The notes under the pieces are model-generated. The model was not told the origin of the DNA and searched no databases. It saw only the letters and a list, made by a program, of their open reading frames with translations. Position numbers and translations under genes: made by a program. A stretch of 42,750 bases of DNA, from contig JAUCBJ010003577.1 of the NCBI GenBank assembly GCA_032718475.1, positions 1 through 42,750 on the forward strand, given 5' to 3'. The DNA is from Nemertoderma westbladi (Eukaryota > Xenacoelomorpha > Nemertodermatida > Nemertodermatidae). Below, piece after piece: positions 28,278 through 37,863 of the stretch (position 1 is the stretch's first letter; the number at the start of each line of letters is the position of its first letter).

Positions 28278-31200
28278 ATGTCTGATACTAAACAGAACCT
28301 GTCAGACAGTTTATTAGATGTAACTATCTGCGACTCAGACAGAGGTGTAGAACCGTCTAGTCCTAAGTTCAGTTCACCTCCCACTGTGAGGAAGGTCATC
28401 CCTCCTGTAGTAATAACAGAACCTAGGCTGGTCCAACATCGTAGGTCTATCATAGGCACTCGAGCTCAGGTCAAGCGGGACCAAGAAGCAGCGGAACAGC
28501 AACAACCCGCGAGCCAAGAACTTATTTCTCAGCGGCCCAACAGCTCCAGTAGTGAAGATACGGTAGAACTGATACCCGAACGCGGAGCAAGGATGACGGA
28601 TGAGGCTTATTCAGATCCCCTTCTCATCCTTCCTGCAGCCGTACTCACTAGGTTATTGATCGCTGTGGAAGAACACCAGATCGATTGGGCGAGAAGCCAG
28701 CGTTCAACTAGAGATAGTTATGCTGGATACACAAGGGAAGAACTGAAGTCCACGGTCGAGTCGCAATGGAACTTCCCCGGACCCGGACTCCCGTTTGATT
28801 TATCAGAAGCTGCCTGGGAAGACATACACCGGATGGGAGTAGCCAAGGAAACCATCGATCCAGCTGTGTGGAAGAGGTCCGCAGCCGGATACGCACAGGG
28901 ATTCTTCAGCTCTATGGAGAGAGTAGAAAAACAACTGTTACAACAACCTCAAGGACCTCAAGAGCAGGGAAAGCTGCTTTATCAAGTTAGAGAAAGAATT
29001 CTGCGAATTAGGCTAATATTATCAGCCTTTGAAGAGGCTTCTAAAAGAAGACAAGACACGTCGTTGCAAGTTGCCGTAAAGACTTGGTTTCAACGGGTGA
29101 GTCGCCAAGTTCAAGGAACAGCTCAGTGGAAAGCTCAGCTGGAGGAGCGCTCAACCCATGGAGAATCAACAGACGCTACTTATTCCCAAGTGGAAAGTGA
29201 AGCGACGGCAGAGAAACCGCATAAGAGGGATGCCATTGACATCTATCTGTCAGACTATCAACGTTTTTTAGGTGATGACGAGTTGAGGAGAAGGTTAGAG
29301 GGACTTAGCCCTAATAGTGAAGGAACCAAGCTTGTGTTGGATGCCATCGATGTGGAAATGAGAGCTGCGAATCAGGCTAAATTCGATGAACAACTCCGCA
29401 TCGCTAGAGACCAAGAGGAAAGGGTTAAGAAAAAACGTATAGAAGACAGAAAGGCAGCGGCAGTAGCAGCAGCAGTGGCATCGGCAGAAGCGGAAAGAAA
29501 GGCGGCAGCGGCAGAGGCAGAAGCGGGAAGAAAGGCGGCAGCGGCAGAGGCCGAAGCGGAAAGAAAGGCGGCAGCGGCAGAGGCCGAAGCGGAAAGAAAG
29601 GCGGCAGCGGCAGAGGCCGAAGTGGAAAGAAAAGTGGCAGAGGCAGTAGCAGAAGCAGAACGGAGAGCGACTGAAGAAATCACCCAGTTAGAATTGGAAA
29701 ACATTCAGGAGAATCAAGACTGCATAAATAAACAGTTAACAGCTAGCAATATGCAGATGATGAATCGATCTACTCCCAAAAGACAGGGATATACATCATC
29801 TGAGGAAGGCGATACCACCGATACTGAAGGCAAAGGAAATAGATCTCGTCTAAGCAGACGTAAAAGAACATTCCACCGTCAGAAATTGCCTGATTTGCCT
29901 CCAGCTGTTAGAAGGCAACTAAATAACACCAACTTAGGTAGTACAGAGCCCACAGACCAAATAATTAAATTAGAAAGACTCCCTACTATAGTAGATGAGC
30001 CTGAAATAATTAGGCCTGTTTTTGAAATCACCCCTTCGGTGATAGACACACCTGTGCTCCCTGAAGCTACCTCTAAATTCCCTCTGCATAGCACTAAGCT
30101 ACCTGTGCCCAGTAGAACTGCCCAGGAGACAGTTCAAGTCCTGGACCCCGAGCGAAATATTCCTGATTTGTCGCCCGTTGTCCCTCGTCCGCCCGCTACA
30201 ACGTTGGCGACTCCCGCTTCGGCGGTCGAATGGGTGGACGAGAGACGGCGGGGGATGGATCTCCTGCTCGGGCAGATGCGGGAGACGGTTCAGCAATTCA
30301 AGGGCACAGTAAGGGAAAGTAGGCTAGAGTTGCAAGAAGTGCAGCAAAGTATCGCGCTAGAACGCGATAAATTAGTAAATACACAAAGGGGTATACCACC
30401 ACCCCCTGTAACAATGTGTCAACCTGTTAGGTCTGAAGTATCTCATGCGCAAGGTGTGGAGCCTACACGCATCTATACTGCTAGCGAAGTAGAAACTCCT
30501 ATAGTGAACCCTATTAAGGGTAATTATAGACCTGTTGATAATGACATTCCCTATAGACCTGATCATAATCCGAGAAATTTATATACCGATAACTCGATAT
30601 TAAATAACACGATGGCCCAAGAAAGTTTTACGCGTCAAATGGCTAGAACCGAAGCCCGGCAAGCAGTAAAGGTGGGAGAGATCGTCAAGTTCAATGGAGA
30701 TGAGATGAAATGGTTACCTTTTAATGAATATTACAAAGATAACATACAGAACTCTGTACTATCTAATGGAGAAAAACTTAGATACCTCATCGAGTGCTTG
30801 GAAGGATCTCCCAAGTTAATGGCGTTAAAGTTTATTGGACATCCAGACGGATTAAGACAAGTTTGGGATACACTAAACATCAGGTATGGTAATAGGAATA
30901 ACATCGCTGGGTATTTGTATGCAAAGTTAGTAGCGCCCCGAAAGTTTATTAGCAGCGGGATTATCGAGTTTTCCGATGAAATCCAGGAGATCTGCAGACA
31001 ATTAGATTGGCTAGGTAAGTCTCATGAGTATCAGAACACTATGGTTATTAGAGCAGTGGCTTGTACTTTACCGAAAGGTGGAGTAGGTACACGCTGGGAT
31101 AAGAAAGTGTTATATATGATGGAACAACAACGACGAGACCCTACCATGGCTGATCTCATGTTATTCCTAGATGGAGAAGTGAAATTACAGCTCCTGAAAC

Positions 31201-32561
31201 TGTCCAGAGAGAAGACACCGGAAAACAAGGTAAGTGAAAAACCCGTCTCTAGGAGAAAGGTAACACCAGTGTGTTATACAGACGACGGCGAAAGCCAGAC
31301 TTCTCAAGGAGAAGATAGCGGGAAAGACCCTGATAGATCTTATTATGTCAATAAAATGCCTAAAGATCAGGTAAGTAAATTCAAGTCTCGAACAAATGAC
31401 AGGAGAGAACAGGTAAGAAAAACTCCTCCCACGTCTCCCAAGAGAATTCAGGTGAGAAAGCCCGAAGAAAAGGCAAGTGTACACAATGTGACTCAGATCA
31501 AGGTAAGTAACATCAAACCGAAATGTGCGCTGTGTGACGGGACCCACCATTTGAGAATGTGTGATGAATTTCTAAAGAAATCATTAACTGAGAGACGTGA
31601 AGTCATGTGGGACAAGCGGTTATGTTATAATTGCCTCAGACAAGGACACCAACGGCGAACCTGTTACTCTGACACAAGATGTGCCAAGTGCGGTGCGAAA
31701 CATCATATCTTGTTGCACGCGGAATTCGAGAGAAATAGTCCGAGTCAGGTAAGTGATTCCGAACTACATGTCCAATTCAGTGATGTGAACGACACTGATC
31801 AATCTGAGATGGAAGGATTCTATACGGACGAGTTCTCCGACGAAAACGAATCCTGTTACATGATAAATACCACAGTGTATCGAGCACTTATTTATGAAAA
31901 GGATACATCAGACATTGACCTTGCTTTAAATACTTCTGATCGACAACTTTCTTGGAAAGCGCCAACTTCCAATGTAGGGATTAGAGAATTTCCTGTGGTA
32001 CAGGTAAGGGTTCACGGACCTAAGAGGAGTTACGTAGTGAACGCCCTCCTTGACTCCGGTAGTACAGGAACATTCATCGACCAAGAGCTAGCCGAAGACA
32101 TATTTGCTGGACAACCCAAGTTCCGAACTACGCTAAACATGTCAGGCATTATGCAAGTTTGGAAATCTACAATAACAGCGGATTATTATGTAGGAGCGTT
32201 GTCCACCCCCCAGGACGAACTAGGAGAACATAGCATAAGGTCAGTGAAAATGGTGGCTATAAAGAACTTCGCTACTACTCAAGCAGACCTTTATAATTGG
32301 GACGAGGATGAGAGCATCCAACATCTTAAGATACCTCGATTCCAGACTGATTATCCTGGAGTGCAAATACTCATCGGCCAAAACGCGCATGAGGCGCTGG
32401 AGACATTAGAGAAACGGCCTGCTCAACCGCAGCCGCTACAGACCTATGCGGTAAGAACTAGAGTAGGTTGGTACTTTACTGGCCCTTCCCGTAGAACACT
32501 CAGAGAAAGACTACCGCCAGAGAGCGTCTGCCAGGTACCCAAGGAGGTGAGGTCTCTATAG
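28278..32561 (+). CDS. BEL-1 Gag-protease polyprotein
   Basis: About 1427 residues from MSDTKQNLSD. The same MSDT opening is found in the second element; an ATG four codons earlier is possible. Regions in order: an acidic/Pro N-terminus; a long coiled-coil part with an Ala/Glu/Arg repeat (about 405-460); a DUF1759-type Gag domain from KFNGDEMKWLPFNEYY (about 805-960); a Lys/Ser-rich linker (about 985-1080); Cys/His fingers including CALCDGTHHLRMC, CYNCLRQGH and CAKCGAKHH (about 1085-1155); and an aspartic protease with LLDSGSTGTF (about 1260). It ends at TAG 32559-32561, before any RT. The linker and fingers hold seven perfect 5'-splice-site words. The frame is intact over its whole length. 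Confidence 0.9.
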   Translation: MSDTKQNLSDSLLDVTICDSDRGVEPSSPKFSSPPTVRKVIPPVVITEPRLVQHRRSIIGTRAQVKRDQEAAEQQQPASQELISQRPNSSSSEDTVELIPERGARMTDEAYSDPLLILPAAVLTRLLIAVEEHQIDWARSQRSTRDSYAGYTREELKSTVESQWNFPGPGLPFDLSEAAWEDIHRMGVAKETIDPAVWKRSAAGYAQGFFSSMERVEKQLLQQPQGPQEQGKLLYQVRERILRIRLILSAFEEASKRRQDTSLQVAVKTWFQRVSRQVQGTAQWKAQLEERSTHGESTDATYSQVESEATAEKPHKRDAIDIYLSDYQRFLGDDELRRRLEGLSPNSEGTKLVLDAIDVEMRAANQAKFDEQLRIARDQEERVKKKRIEDRKAAAVAAAVASAEAERKAAAAEAEAGRKAAAAEAEAERKAAAAEAEAERKAAAAEAEVERKVAEAVAEAERRATEEITQLELENIQENQDCINKQLTASNMQMMNRSTPKRQGYTSSEEGDTTDTEGKGNRSRLSRRKRTFHRQKLPDLPPAVRRQLNNTNLGSTEPTDQIIKLERLPTIVDEPEIIRPVFEITPSVIDTPVLPEATSKFPLHSTKLPVPSRTAQETVQVLDPERNIPDLSPVVPRPPATTLATPASAVEWVDERRRGMDLLLGQMRETVQQFKGTVRESRLELQEVQQSIALERDKLVNTQRGIPPPPVTMCQPVRSEVSHAQGVEPTRIYTASEVETPIVNPIKGNYRPVDNDIPYRPDHNPRNLYTDNSILNNTMAQESFTRQMARTEARQAVKVGEIVKFNGDEMKWLPFNEYYKDNIQNSVLSNGEKLRYLIECLEGSPKLMALKFIGHPDGLRQVWDTLNIRYGNRNNIAGYLYAKLVAPRKFISSGIIEFSDEIQEICRQLDWLGKSHEYQNTMVIRAVACTLPKGGVGTRWDKKVLYMMEQQRRDPTMADLMLFLDGEVKLQLLKLSREKTPENKVSEKPVSRRKVTPVCYTDDGESQTSQGEDSGKDPDRSYYVNKMPKDQVSKFKSRTNDRREQVRKTPPTSPKRIQVRKPEEKASVHNVTQIKVSNIKPKCALCDGTHHLRMCDEFLKKSLTERREVMWDKRLCYNCLRQGHQRRTCYSDTRCAKCGAKHHILLHAEFERNSPSQVSDSELHVQFSDVNDTDQSEMEGFYTDEFSDENESCYMINTTVYRALIYEKDTSDIDLALNTSDRQLSWKAPTSNVGIREFPVVQVRVHGPKRSYVVNALLDSGSTGTFIDQELAEDIFAGQPKFRTTLNMSGIMQVWKSTITADYYVGALSTPQDELGEHSIRSVKMVAIKNFATTQADLYNWDEDESIQHLKIPRFQTDYPGVQILIGQNAHEALETLEKRPAQPQPLQTYAVRTRVGWYFTGPSRRTLRERLPPESVCQVPKEVRSL
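29486..29650 (+). repeat. 33-bp coding minisatellite in gag
   Basis: Five units of 33 bp encode an 11-residue EAERKAAAAEA repeat, which extends a charged single-helix or coiled coil. Units three and four are identical, showing recent slippage. Confidence 0.92.
31227..32009 (+). promoter_or_regulatory. Cluster of seven 5'-splice-site-like words in gag
   Basis: (A/C)AG|GT(A/G)AG occurs with GT at 31230, 31371, 31413, 31452, 31503, 31749 and 32004, always with the exon-intron-like junction at a codon boundary. The encoded residues are always Lys or Gln, Val, then Ser or Arg. Serine is always AGT here, never TCN. Roughly 0.05 such words would be expected by chance in 780 bp. They could be alternative donors or U1 snRNP docking sites. 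Confidence 0.6.
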
Positions 32562-33370
32562 GGGTGCCTGGAACAGGCGGCGGCGGACTCGTGAGGGTCT
32601 GGGGGCACACTAAATTGACGCTATAGTGCAAGGGAGTTACTGAAGGCCCTCGTGTCTTGCGAACCATGAATCAACATGGTGCCGTGGTACCGTCTAGTCG
32701 GCCTGTTGCCGTACTGCCAGTCCTGTACACAGTAGGGGTGGTGGCTTAGTGTGATCTGTGGTTTATGTGGTCTATGTGGTAGGTCTATGTTTGGTATGTA
32801 TGAGTTGACCAGACTCTTTACTGTCTCCAATCGGTTGCCAAAACGTGTCTTTTCCGAGGGTAGCACTATTGGAATGGAGGTGTTGCATCGGAATGGACAG
32901 GTTCCTGATGATTCTGTTGGTACTACTATTGGAATGGAGGTGGCACCCGGAATATCGGCTGCAAGGAGGGGTTGGTGTTGTAGTGTGGTCCGAGTGAATG
33001 ATACTCTGGAATCTGTGGTTTGTGTGTGTACGTGGTATACGTGAGTGTATGTATGGCCACTGCGAGTGAGTATGGGAACCCTTGCCGGTTGGTCCAGACA
33101 CCGCTGGTATTAGTAGGACCATATCTTTACTGCGCCCCAGCATACTTAGTGCACACAAAGTTATTTTGCCCTGACGGCAAAATAAGGTACTCTCTACTCT
33201 TTTAACAGTCGATACAATTTTGTCCCCTCTGATTTTGTCCCCGATTTTGTCTTTCCCGATTATGTCCTCTGTGTGTGCATGGTATGTGTCAGATTTTGTG
33301 TTTACCGTAGTGTACTTGATATTGTGAACATCTGTTGAGTACACGTGTACAGTGACTGGTAAGTGGTTAC
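32562..33370 (+). other. Non-coding spacer between protease and RT frames of BEL-1
   Basis: Most BEL elements pass from protease to RT in one frame; here stops interrupt. The spacer begins beside a donor-like GAG|GTGAGG (32547-32552) and contains a pyrimidine-rich acceptor-like TCTTTTAACAG (ending 33207). It has a perfect 10-bp hairpin TTATTTTGCC-CTGAC-GGCAAAATAA (33161-33185), a GATTTTGTCCCC repeat set (33222-33270) and a 60-bp-offset repeat ACTATTGGAATGGAGGTG (32865 and 32925). Confidence 0.5.
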
Positions 33371-34837
33371 TTGTTCCTAGCTTTCGAGCTAGTCAGTATT
33401 GTTTGTGGAACTGACTTCCCCTCAATACTGCCGGCGAGGCGGGTGAAAACGGTCAATATTCCATGTTGGGTAGCACAAGCCCACTTGGGACAAGACCGTC
33501 GGTTTGGCTCAAGGGCGACCTTGATGCTCGATCGCTATCGACTGGTCCACCCGCCGGTTGACTCTCTGAGTTGGCTCAATGTACAGTCAGGCCACAGCAA
33601 GTTGACAGTAGCCGACCATCTGGCTACACCGACGAGTTGTGCCGTTGTGATCGGGGGATTGAAAAGTGAACCCGGGAAGCATCGGGCTACCCTCCGGCCC
33701 GGTCTGATAAAAACATCAGTCGGACTGGCCCCAAGGGTGGTGGGACAGCGTCCGCCTCATGGGTGCGCCTCGGAGTCATCGGAGAGGAGCCCAGAAGGAC
33801 GCAAGCGGAGTGAATGGGAAGATGATACTAGTGAGGGAGACGATTTAACTGAGGGAACTCCATACTCCTCAGATAACGACGACATTCACCAGCTTTTTGA
33901 TGAGGAGAATACCATCGATCTCCTTAAGGAAAACGAGGCTTGGCAAAACCAAGTGAACTTATGTCAACTTCTTTATCCATCTGAACGAGAAGCTTATAAC
34001 GACGAGTTAAATGACGTCATCGAGCGTTGTAATGCCAAGACTCGAGATGAACATGCCGTAAGATTCTTTACGCAAGAGGCGGTAGAGCCCAATTCCTACG
34101 ATAAAGCCTTGTCGGTGGAAGAGGAAAGGGCCAAGCAGATCCAAGAGACAACTACACGTTTCCTCAAAGATCAAGGTAGGTATGAAGTCGGTCTACCTTT
34201 CCGCAAGAGAGAACCGAAGTTCATCAATAACAGACCCTTGGCGGAAAAGAGAATCGCGCAACTCCATCGACGCCTTACGGCTAATTCTTCAGCTAAAGCA
34301 ATGTATCAAACACAGCTGGCGAAATTTATTAGTAAGGGATACGCGGAGAGAGTACCGGAAGAAACACCTGTGACTGAAAGAACGTATTACTTAACTCACC
34401 ATTACGTTCCTAAACCCGGTAAGCCACATGAAGTGAGAGTAGTGTTTGATGGCTCCGCTCTTTACATGGGTCAATCCCTTAACTCTGAATTGTTACCCGG
34501 ACCCAACTTGCTTCAATCTTTGTTGGGAATTCTTTTAAGATTGAGACAATATTCGATTGCTTTCGCCTCCGATATAGAAGGCATGTTCTTACAAGTCAAG
34601 GTGTTAGATCGGGATCGAGATAGTCTACGATTTCTGTGGTGGCCCGAAGGAGACCTCAACCAGAAACCGGTGGAGTACTGGATGACCATCCAGGCCTTTG
34701 GGATAATCTCAAGCCCTTCCAACGCCTGTTCGGTAGTGCGTACCACTGCAGAGGACAACCGAGAGGCCTTCTCTAAGGAAGTGATCGACAACATCAAGCG
34801 AGACATATACATGGACGACAATCTGAAGTCCCTTTGA
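33371..34837 (+). CDS. BEL-1 Pol part 1: N-terminal region and reverse transcriptase
   Basis: The 488-codon frame starts with about 150 residues of unrecognised, GC-rich sequence, and the true start may be later. An acidic stretch and the typical BEL lead-in RYEVGLPFRK (about 272) follow. RT motifs are VRVVFDGSA (about 357), FASDIEGMFLQV (first catalytic Asp, about 402) and YMDDNLKS (about 481-484). It stops a few codons after YMDD. The next sequence continues the family pattern in another frame, so a frameshift near 34835 separates it from the rest of Pol. This is either an inactivating mutation or a programmed shift; the former is more likely. Confidence 0.85.
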   Translation: MFLAFELVSIVCGTDFPSILPARRVKTVNIPCWVAQAHLGQDRRFGSRATLMLDRYRLVHPPVDSLSWLNVQSGHSKLTVADHLATPTSCAVVIGGLKSEPGKHRATLRPGLIKTSVGLAPRVVGQRPPHGCASESSERSPEGRKRSEWEDDTSEGDDLTEGTPYSSDNDDIHQLFDEENTIDLLKENEAWQNQVNLCQLLYPSEREAYNDELNDVIERCNAKTRDEHAVRFFTQEAVEPNSYDKALSVEEERAKQIQETTTRFLKDQGRYEVGLPFRKREPKFINNRPLAEKRIAQLHRRLTANSSAKAMYQTQLAKFISKGYAERVPEETPVTERTYYLTHHYVPKPGKPHEVRVVFDGSALYMGQSLNSELLPGPNLLQSLLGILLRLRQYSIAFASDIEGMFLQVKVLDRDRDSLRFLWWPEGDLNQKPVEYWMTIQAFGIISSPSNACSVVRTTAEDNREAFSKEVIDNIKRDIYMDDNLKSL

Positions 34838-34838
34838 G

Positions 34839-37433
34839 GTCGCTAAAGGAACGGTAGAGTGCTTAAAAAGAGGTGGGTTTCGATTAACGAAATTCACCAG
34901 CAACTCCCATGAGTTTCTGGAGTCGATCCCTGCGGAAGATAGAGGGGCGAAAGATCTAGATTTGATCAAAGATGATCTGCCAGAAACCAAGACACTCGGC
35001 TTGAAATGGGACACAGAGCGAGATATCCTGTTTTTCCAGCTAAAACAGCGAGATAATCCAGTTCGAACCAAACGGATTTGCTTAAGTATACTGAGCACTT
35101 ATTTCGATCCATTGGGATTTATTAGCCCAGTTATCTTGATTGCTCGTAGTTTGGTACAACAAATGTGGCTTGAAAACCACTCATGGGACGATCCACTTAA
35201 GGGAGAATTTTTGAAGAAGTGGATGAAATGGGAAGATTCTCTGCCGGCTATCGAGGATTTTATAATTTCCCGTTCATATTTTGGTCATGTTCTCCCTACG
35301 TATTCCTATCAACTCCATGTGTTTGGAGACGCCAGCGATATGGGAATAGGTATAGTAGCCTATCTAAGAGTGGAAACTCCAGATGGAATCAAAGTCGCCT
35401 TGGTTACTTCTAAGGCATTAATCAACAACAAGTTGAAAGTTCCTCGAGCGGAGTTAAAGGCGGCTCTATACGCTACAGCCATCGGCCGGAATGTAACAGA
35501 ACAGATTGACTATCCATTAGAGAAAACTGTCTATTGGACCGACGCTTTACTCGTGTTAGAGTATATAACCAATGAAGTCTGTCAGTTCAGCGTCTTCGTT
35601 ACCAACAGAGTAGCCATCATACTTAGTCGCACGACGATGGACCAATGGAGAAATTCCCCCGGAACGATTAATCCAGCAGACATCGCCTCCCGAGGAGCGA
35701 CTCCAAAGGAATTGGTAAATACTCCCGAATGGTTAGGTGGACCCGACTTTCTCTACAAAGAAGAAGAAGAATGGCCTCCCCATCTCACAACAGCAGAGAT
35801 CAGACAGGCCAAGGGAGCGGAGAAAGTTAAACCCAAAACTCGAGCGAGTAAATCGAAGTTGTTTAAACCTGCGGTTGATCTATCTGTATTATTTACTTCC
35901 GGAGAGGATGCTTTGGATCAGAAACCCACCGCCACGGATAAAGAAGTCTTGGAAATCCGTGACAAGGATTGGAAATCTGGAATACCAGACATCTCACAAG
36001 GACTCTCACCTCTCTTGCAGAGAGCGATACGTCACTACAGTTCCTGGAATCGGCTCTGTAAAGCTGTCACCTATTTGAAACAATGTTTTCATCATCGTTA
36101 CTCAGGAACAAAGACCAATAGTGATGATGCTCCATCAACATCTGCACGAGTCCATGTTGTTAAAGATCTTCCTAAATACAAGATATCCGACAGGTTTCTA
36201 AAGGAGAAGATCAGTTACCAGGAGCATGATGAAACCAACAAACAGATGCTGAGACTTCTACAATGCTATGAGGATTCCGATAAGTATTTCCTGTTGTTAA
36301 GAAATCCGCAGATGCGCTTAAGGGATCGCTTCTCTAGTACCATGATAGATGGGTTAATACGTGTTGGAGGCAGGCTTACCAACGCCCCATTATCCTTTGA
36401 CACTAAGTTTCCCATACTCATTAGAAATCTTGACATACAAATCAAGATGATTGTAGATGTTCATAGCAAACTGTACCATGCTGGTAGAGAACGAGTTCTG
36501 AGCGAAATTCGAACTAGCTACTATTTTTATAAACCCCGTAGGGCTCTGAACCAAGTTCTTAGGAACTGCATACCCTGTAGGAAAGCATTCAGTAGGCCTT
36601 TAACACAGCGAGAGGCAGAATTACCTAGGGAAAGAGTAAGCTTCTATGAACCACCCTTTACTAATACCGGTGTGGATTTATTTGGCCCTATTGAAGTATA
36701 TCGTGCCCGGACTATAGTCAAGAGATGGTGTGTCATCTTCGTTTGTATGACTTGTAGAGCTATCCATCTCGATATGGTAAACGATCTATCCACCAACAGC
36801 TTCGTGTTGAGTTTACGACAACAGATCGCTCGCTTCGGAACCAGTAACACGATGAGATCGGATAAGGGAACGAACTTCATTGGCGCCAACAACGAAATTC
36901 AAGCTTACGTAAAGGACTGGAACAAAAGACAGGTGGACGATCAGCTAAAGATAACAGCGTCTAGCTGGACCTTCAACGCCGCCGACGCCCCTTGGTGGGG
37001 AGGAAGTTGGGAGAGATTGATTAGGAGCGTGAAGACTGCGTTCCACTTTATTGTGCCTTGTCGCGCTTATCTCACCGACGAACTATTGCGGACGTTAATG
37101 GAGGAAATCGCCGCCTATCTCAACGAAAGACCGCTTATGCCAGTCTCTTCAAATCCTGATTCCCTGGAAGCGCTAACACCCGCGCACTTTCTACTGAAGA
37201 AACCCGTAGCCATGCTCCCACGATCTGTGATCACAGACGGAGATGAGTACTGCCGTCGAACCTGGCAACTTATGCAGTTGCTATCCCGTCGTTTCGCTGA
37301 CCATTTCGAGAAACATTACCTGCCCACTCTACAACTTCGAACTAAGTGGTTTGCGCAGCAAGAAAACGTCAGCGCTGGAGACATGGTGCTTATTTTATTT
37401 ATTATTAGTTTAATTCGGACAAGCCGACAATAA
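34839..37433 (+). CDS. BEL-1 Pol part 2: RT thumb, RNase H and integrase, truncated
   Basis: The frame is open from about 34839, with the first ATG at 34962. It contains the rest of RT, then RNase H (LHVFGDASDMGIG, PRAELKAALYA, VYWTDALLVLEYI). The integrase zinc-binding region has HSKLYHAGRERV with CIPCRKAF. The catalytic core has NTGVDLFGPIEV (Asp), MRSDKGTNFIGA (Asp) and GGSWERLIRSVK (Glu). At GDMVLI the usual C-terminal SH3-like part is replaced by an unrelated AT-rich tail ending ISLIRTSRQ, so the natural end is lost at about 37395. An insertion or deletion there also removed the 3' LTR from this position. Confidence 0.88.
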   Translation, partial: VAKGTVECLKRGGFRLTKFTSNSHEFLESIPAEDRGAKDLDLIKDDLPETKTLGLKWDTERDILFFQLKQRDNPVRTKRICLSILSTYFDPLGFISPVILIARSLVQQMWLENHSWDDPLKGEFLKKWMKWEDSLPAIEDFIISRSYFGHVLPTYSYQLHVFGDASDMGIGIVAYLRVETPDGIKVALVTSKALINNKLKVPRAELKAALYATAIGRNVTEQIDYPLEKTVYWTDALLVLEYITNEVCQFSVFVTNRVAIILSRTTMDQWRNSPGTINPADIASRGATPKELVNTPEWLGGPDFLYKEEEEWPPHLTTAEIRQAKGAEKVKPKTRASKSKLFKPAVDLSVLFTSGEDALDQKPTATDKEVLEIRDKDWKSGIPDISQGLSPLLQRAIRHYSSWNRLCKAVTYLKQCFHHRYSGTKTNSDDAPSTSARVHVVKDLPKYKISDRFLKEKISYQEHDETNKQMLRLLQCYEDSDKYFLLLRNPQMRLRDRFSSTMIDGLIRVGGRLTNAPLSFDTKFPILIRNLDIQIKMIVDVHSKLYHAGRERVLSEIRTSYYFYKPRRALNQVLRNCIPCRKAFSRPLTQREAELPRERVSFYEPPFTNTGVDLFGPIEVYRARTIVKRWCVIFVCMTCRAIHLDMVNDLSTNSFVLSLRQQIARFGTSNTMRSDKGTNFIGANNEIQAYVKDWNKRQVDDQLKITASSWTFNAADAPWWGGSWERLIRSVKTAFHFIVPCRAYLTDELLRTLMEEIAAYLNERPLMPVSSNPDSLEALTPAHFLLKKPVAMLPRSVITDGDEYCRRTWQLMQLLSRRFADHFEKHYLPTLQLRTKWFAQQENVSAGDMVLILFIISLIRTSRQ

Positions 37434-37710
37434 AATGTAGAATGCACATTATAATTAAAACTTGCTGGACAGACGTGTAACCATAATATATAAAAAATCA
37501 ACACAACGTCGATACAATATAAAAATTATTTGATAAATGCAAAGTAATTGGATATTAACATCGTAATTGATGAATTATTTCACTATAAGGTAGCATTTGT
37601 AGTTTAACTTTAACGTAAAAACTTTTGAAAATCCGACGTATTTTGATTAAGTTACAGTAATGTAATATGCCTATTGCCTATTCATATTTGTACACATAAA
37701 ACCCTTAGGT
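37396..37710. other. AT-rich sequence at BEL-1 break
   Basis: It starts TTTTATTTATTATTAG, which could be the poly(A) end of a minus-strand retroelement inserted into BEL-1. No gene or repeat match was recognised. Confidence 0.4.
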
Positions 37711-37785
37711 ACTCTCGTGGCGTAGTGGTCAGATGGTTAAGGCGTTGGTTACATTACGTAGGTTACGAGTTCGAATCCCAGTCGG
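37711..37785 (+). tRNA. tRNA-like sequence (degenerate; SINE head or pseudo-tRNA)
   Basis: It has box A-like GTGGCGTAGTGG (37718-37729) and box B-like GAGTTCGAATCCC (37767-37779), spaced as in a tRNA gene. The D-arm reading GGTTAAGGCG recalls Leu/Ser-type tRNAs. The acceptor arms do not pair convincingly and no reliable anticodon can be assigned. A pol III-type SINE head is the likeliest reading. Confidence 0.4.
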
Positions 37786-37863
37786 GAAATTTGTATTTTG
37801 GGGCCATTTATTTTCGTGTGGTGCTAATTGGTAGGCCAATGAGAAGCGTACAGCGTAGCGAAT

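Larger units (their letters stand above)
24777..37395 (+). mobile_element. BEL-1: BEL/Pao-type LTR retrotransposon, 3' end missing
   Basis: The order is LTR, long leader, gag-protease (28278-32561), a spacer, RT (to 34837), and RNase H-integrase (to 37395). Gag DUF1759, the DSGST protease, a YMDD reverse transcriptase and the integrase place it in BEL/Pao. Breaks: a spacer with stops at 32562-33370, a one-base-type frame change near 34835, and loss of the integrase C-terminus and 3' LTR at about 37395. It lies about 330 bp upstream of the RS-BAF B start codon. Confidence 0.88.

Noticed and set aside
29372-29704. Ala/Ser-rich 110-codon minus frame
   Set aside because: Antisense shadow of the gag 33-bp repeats.
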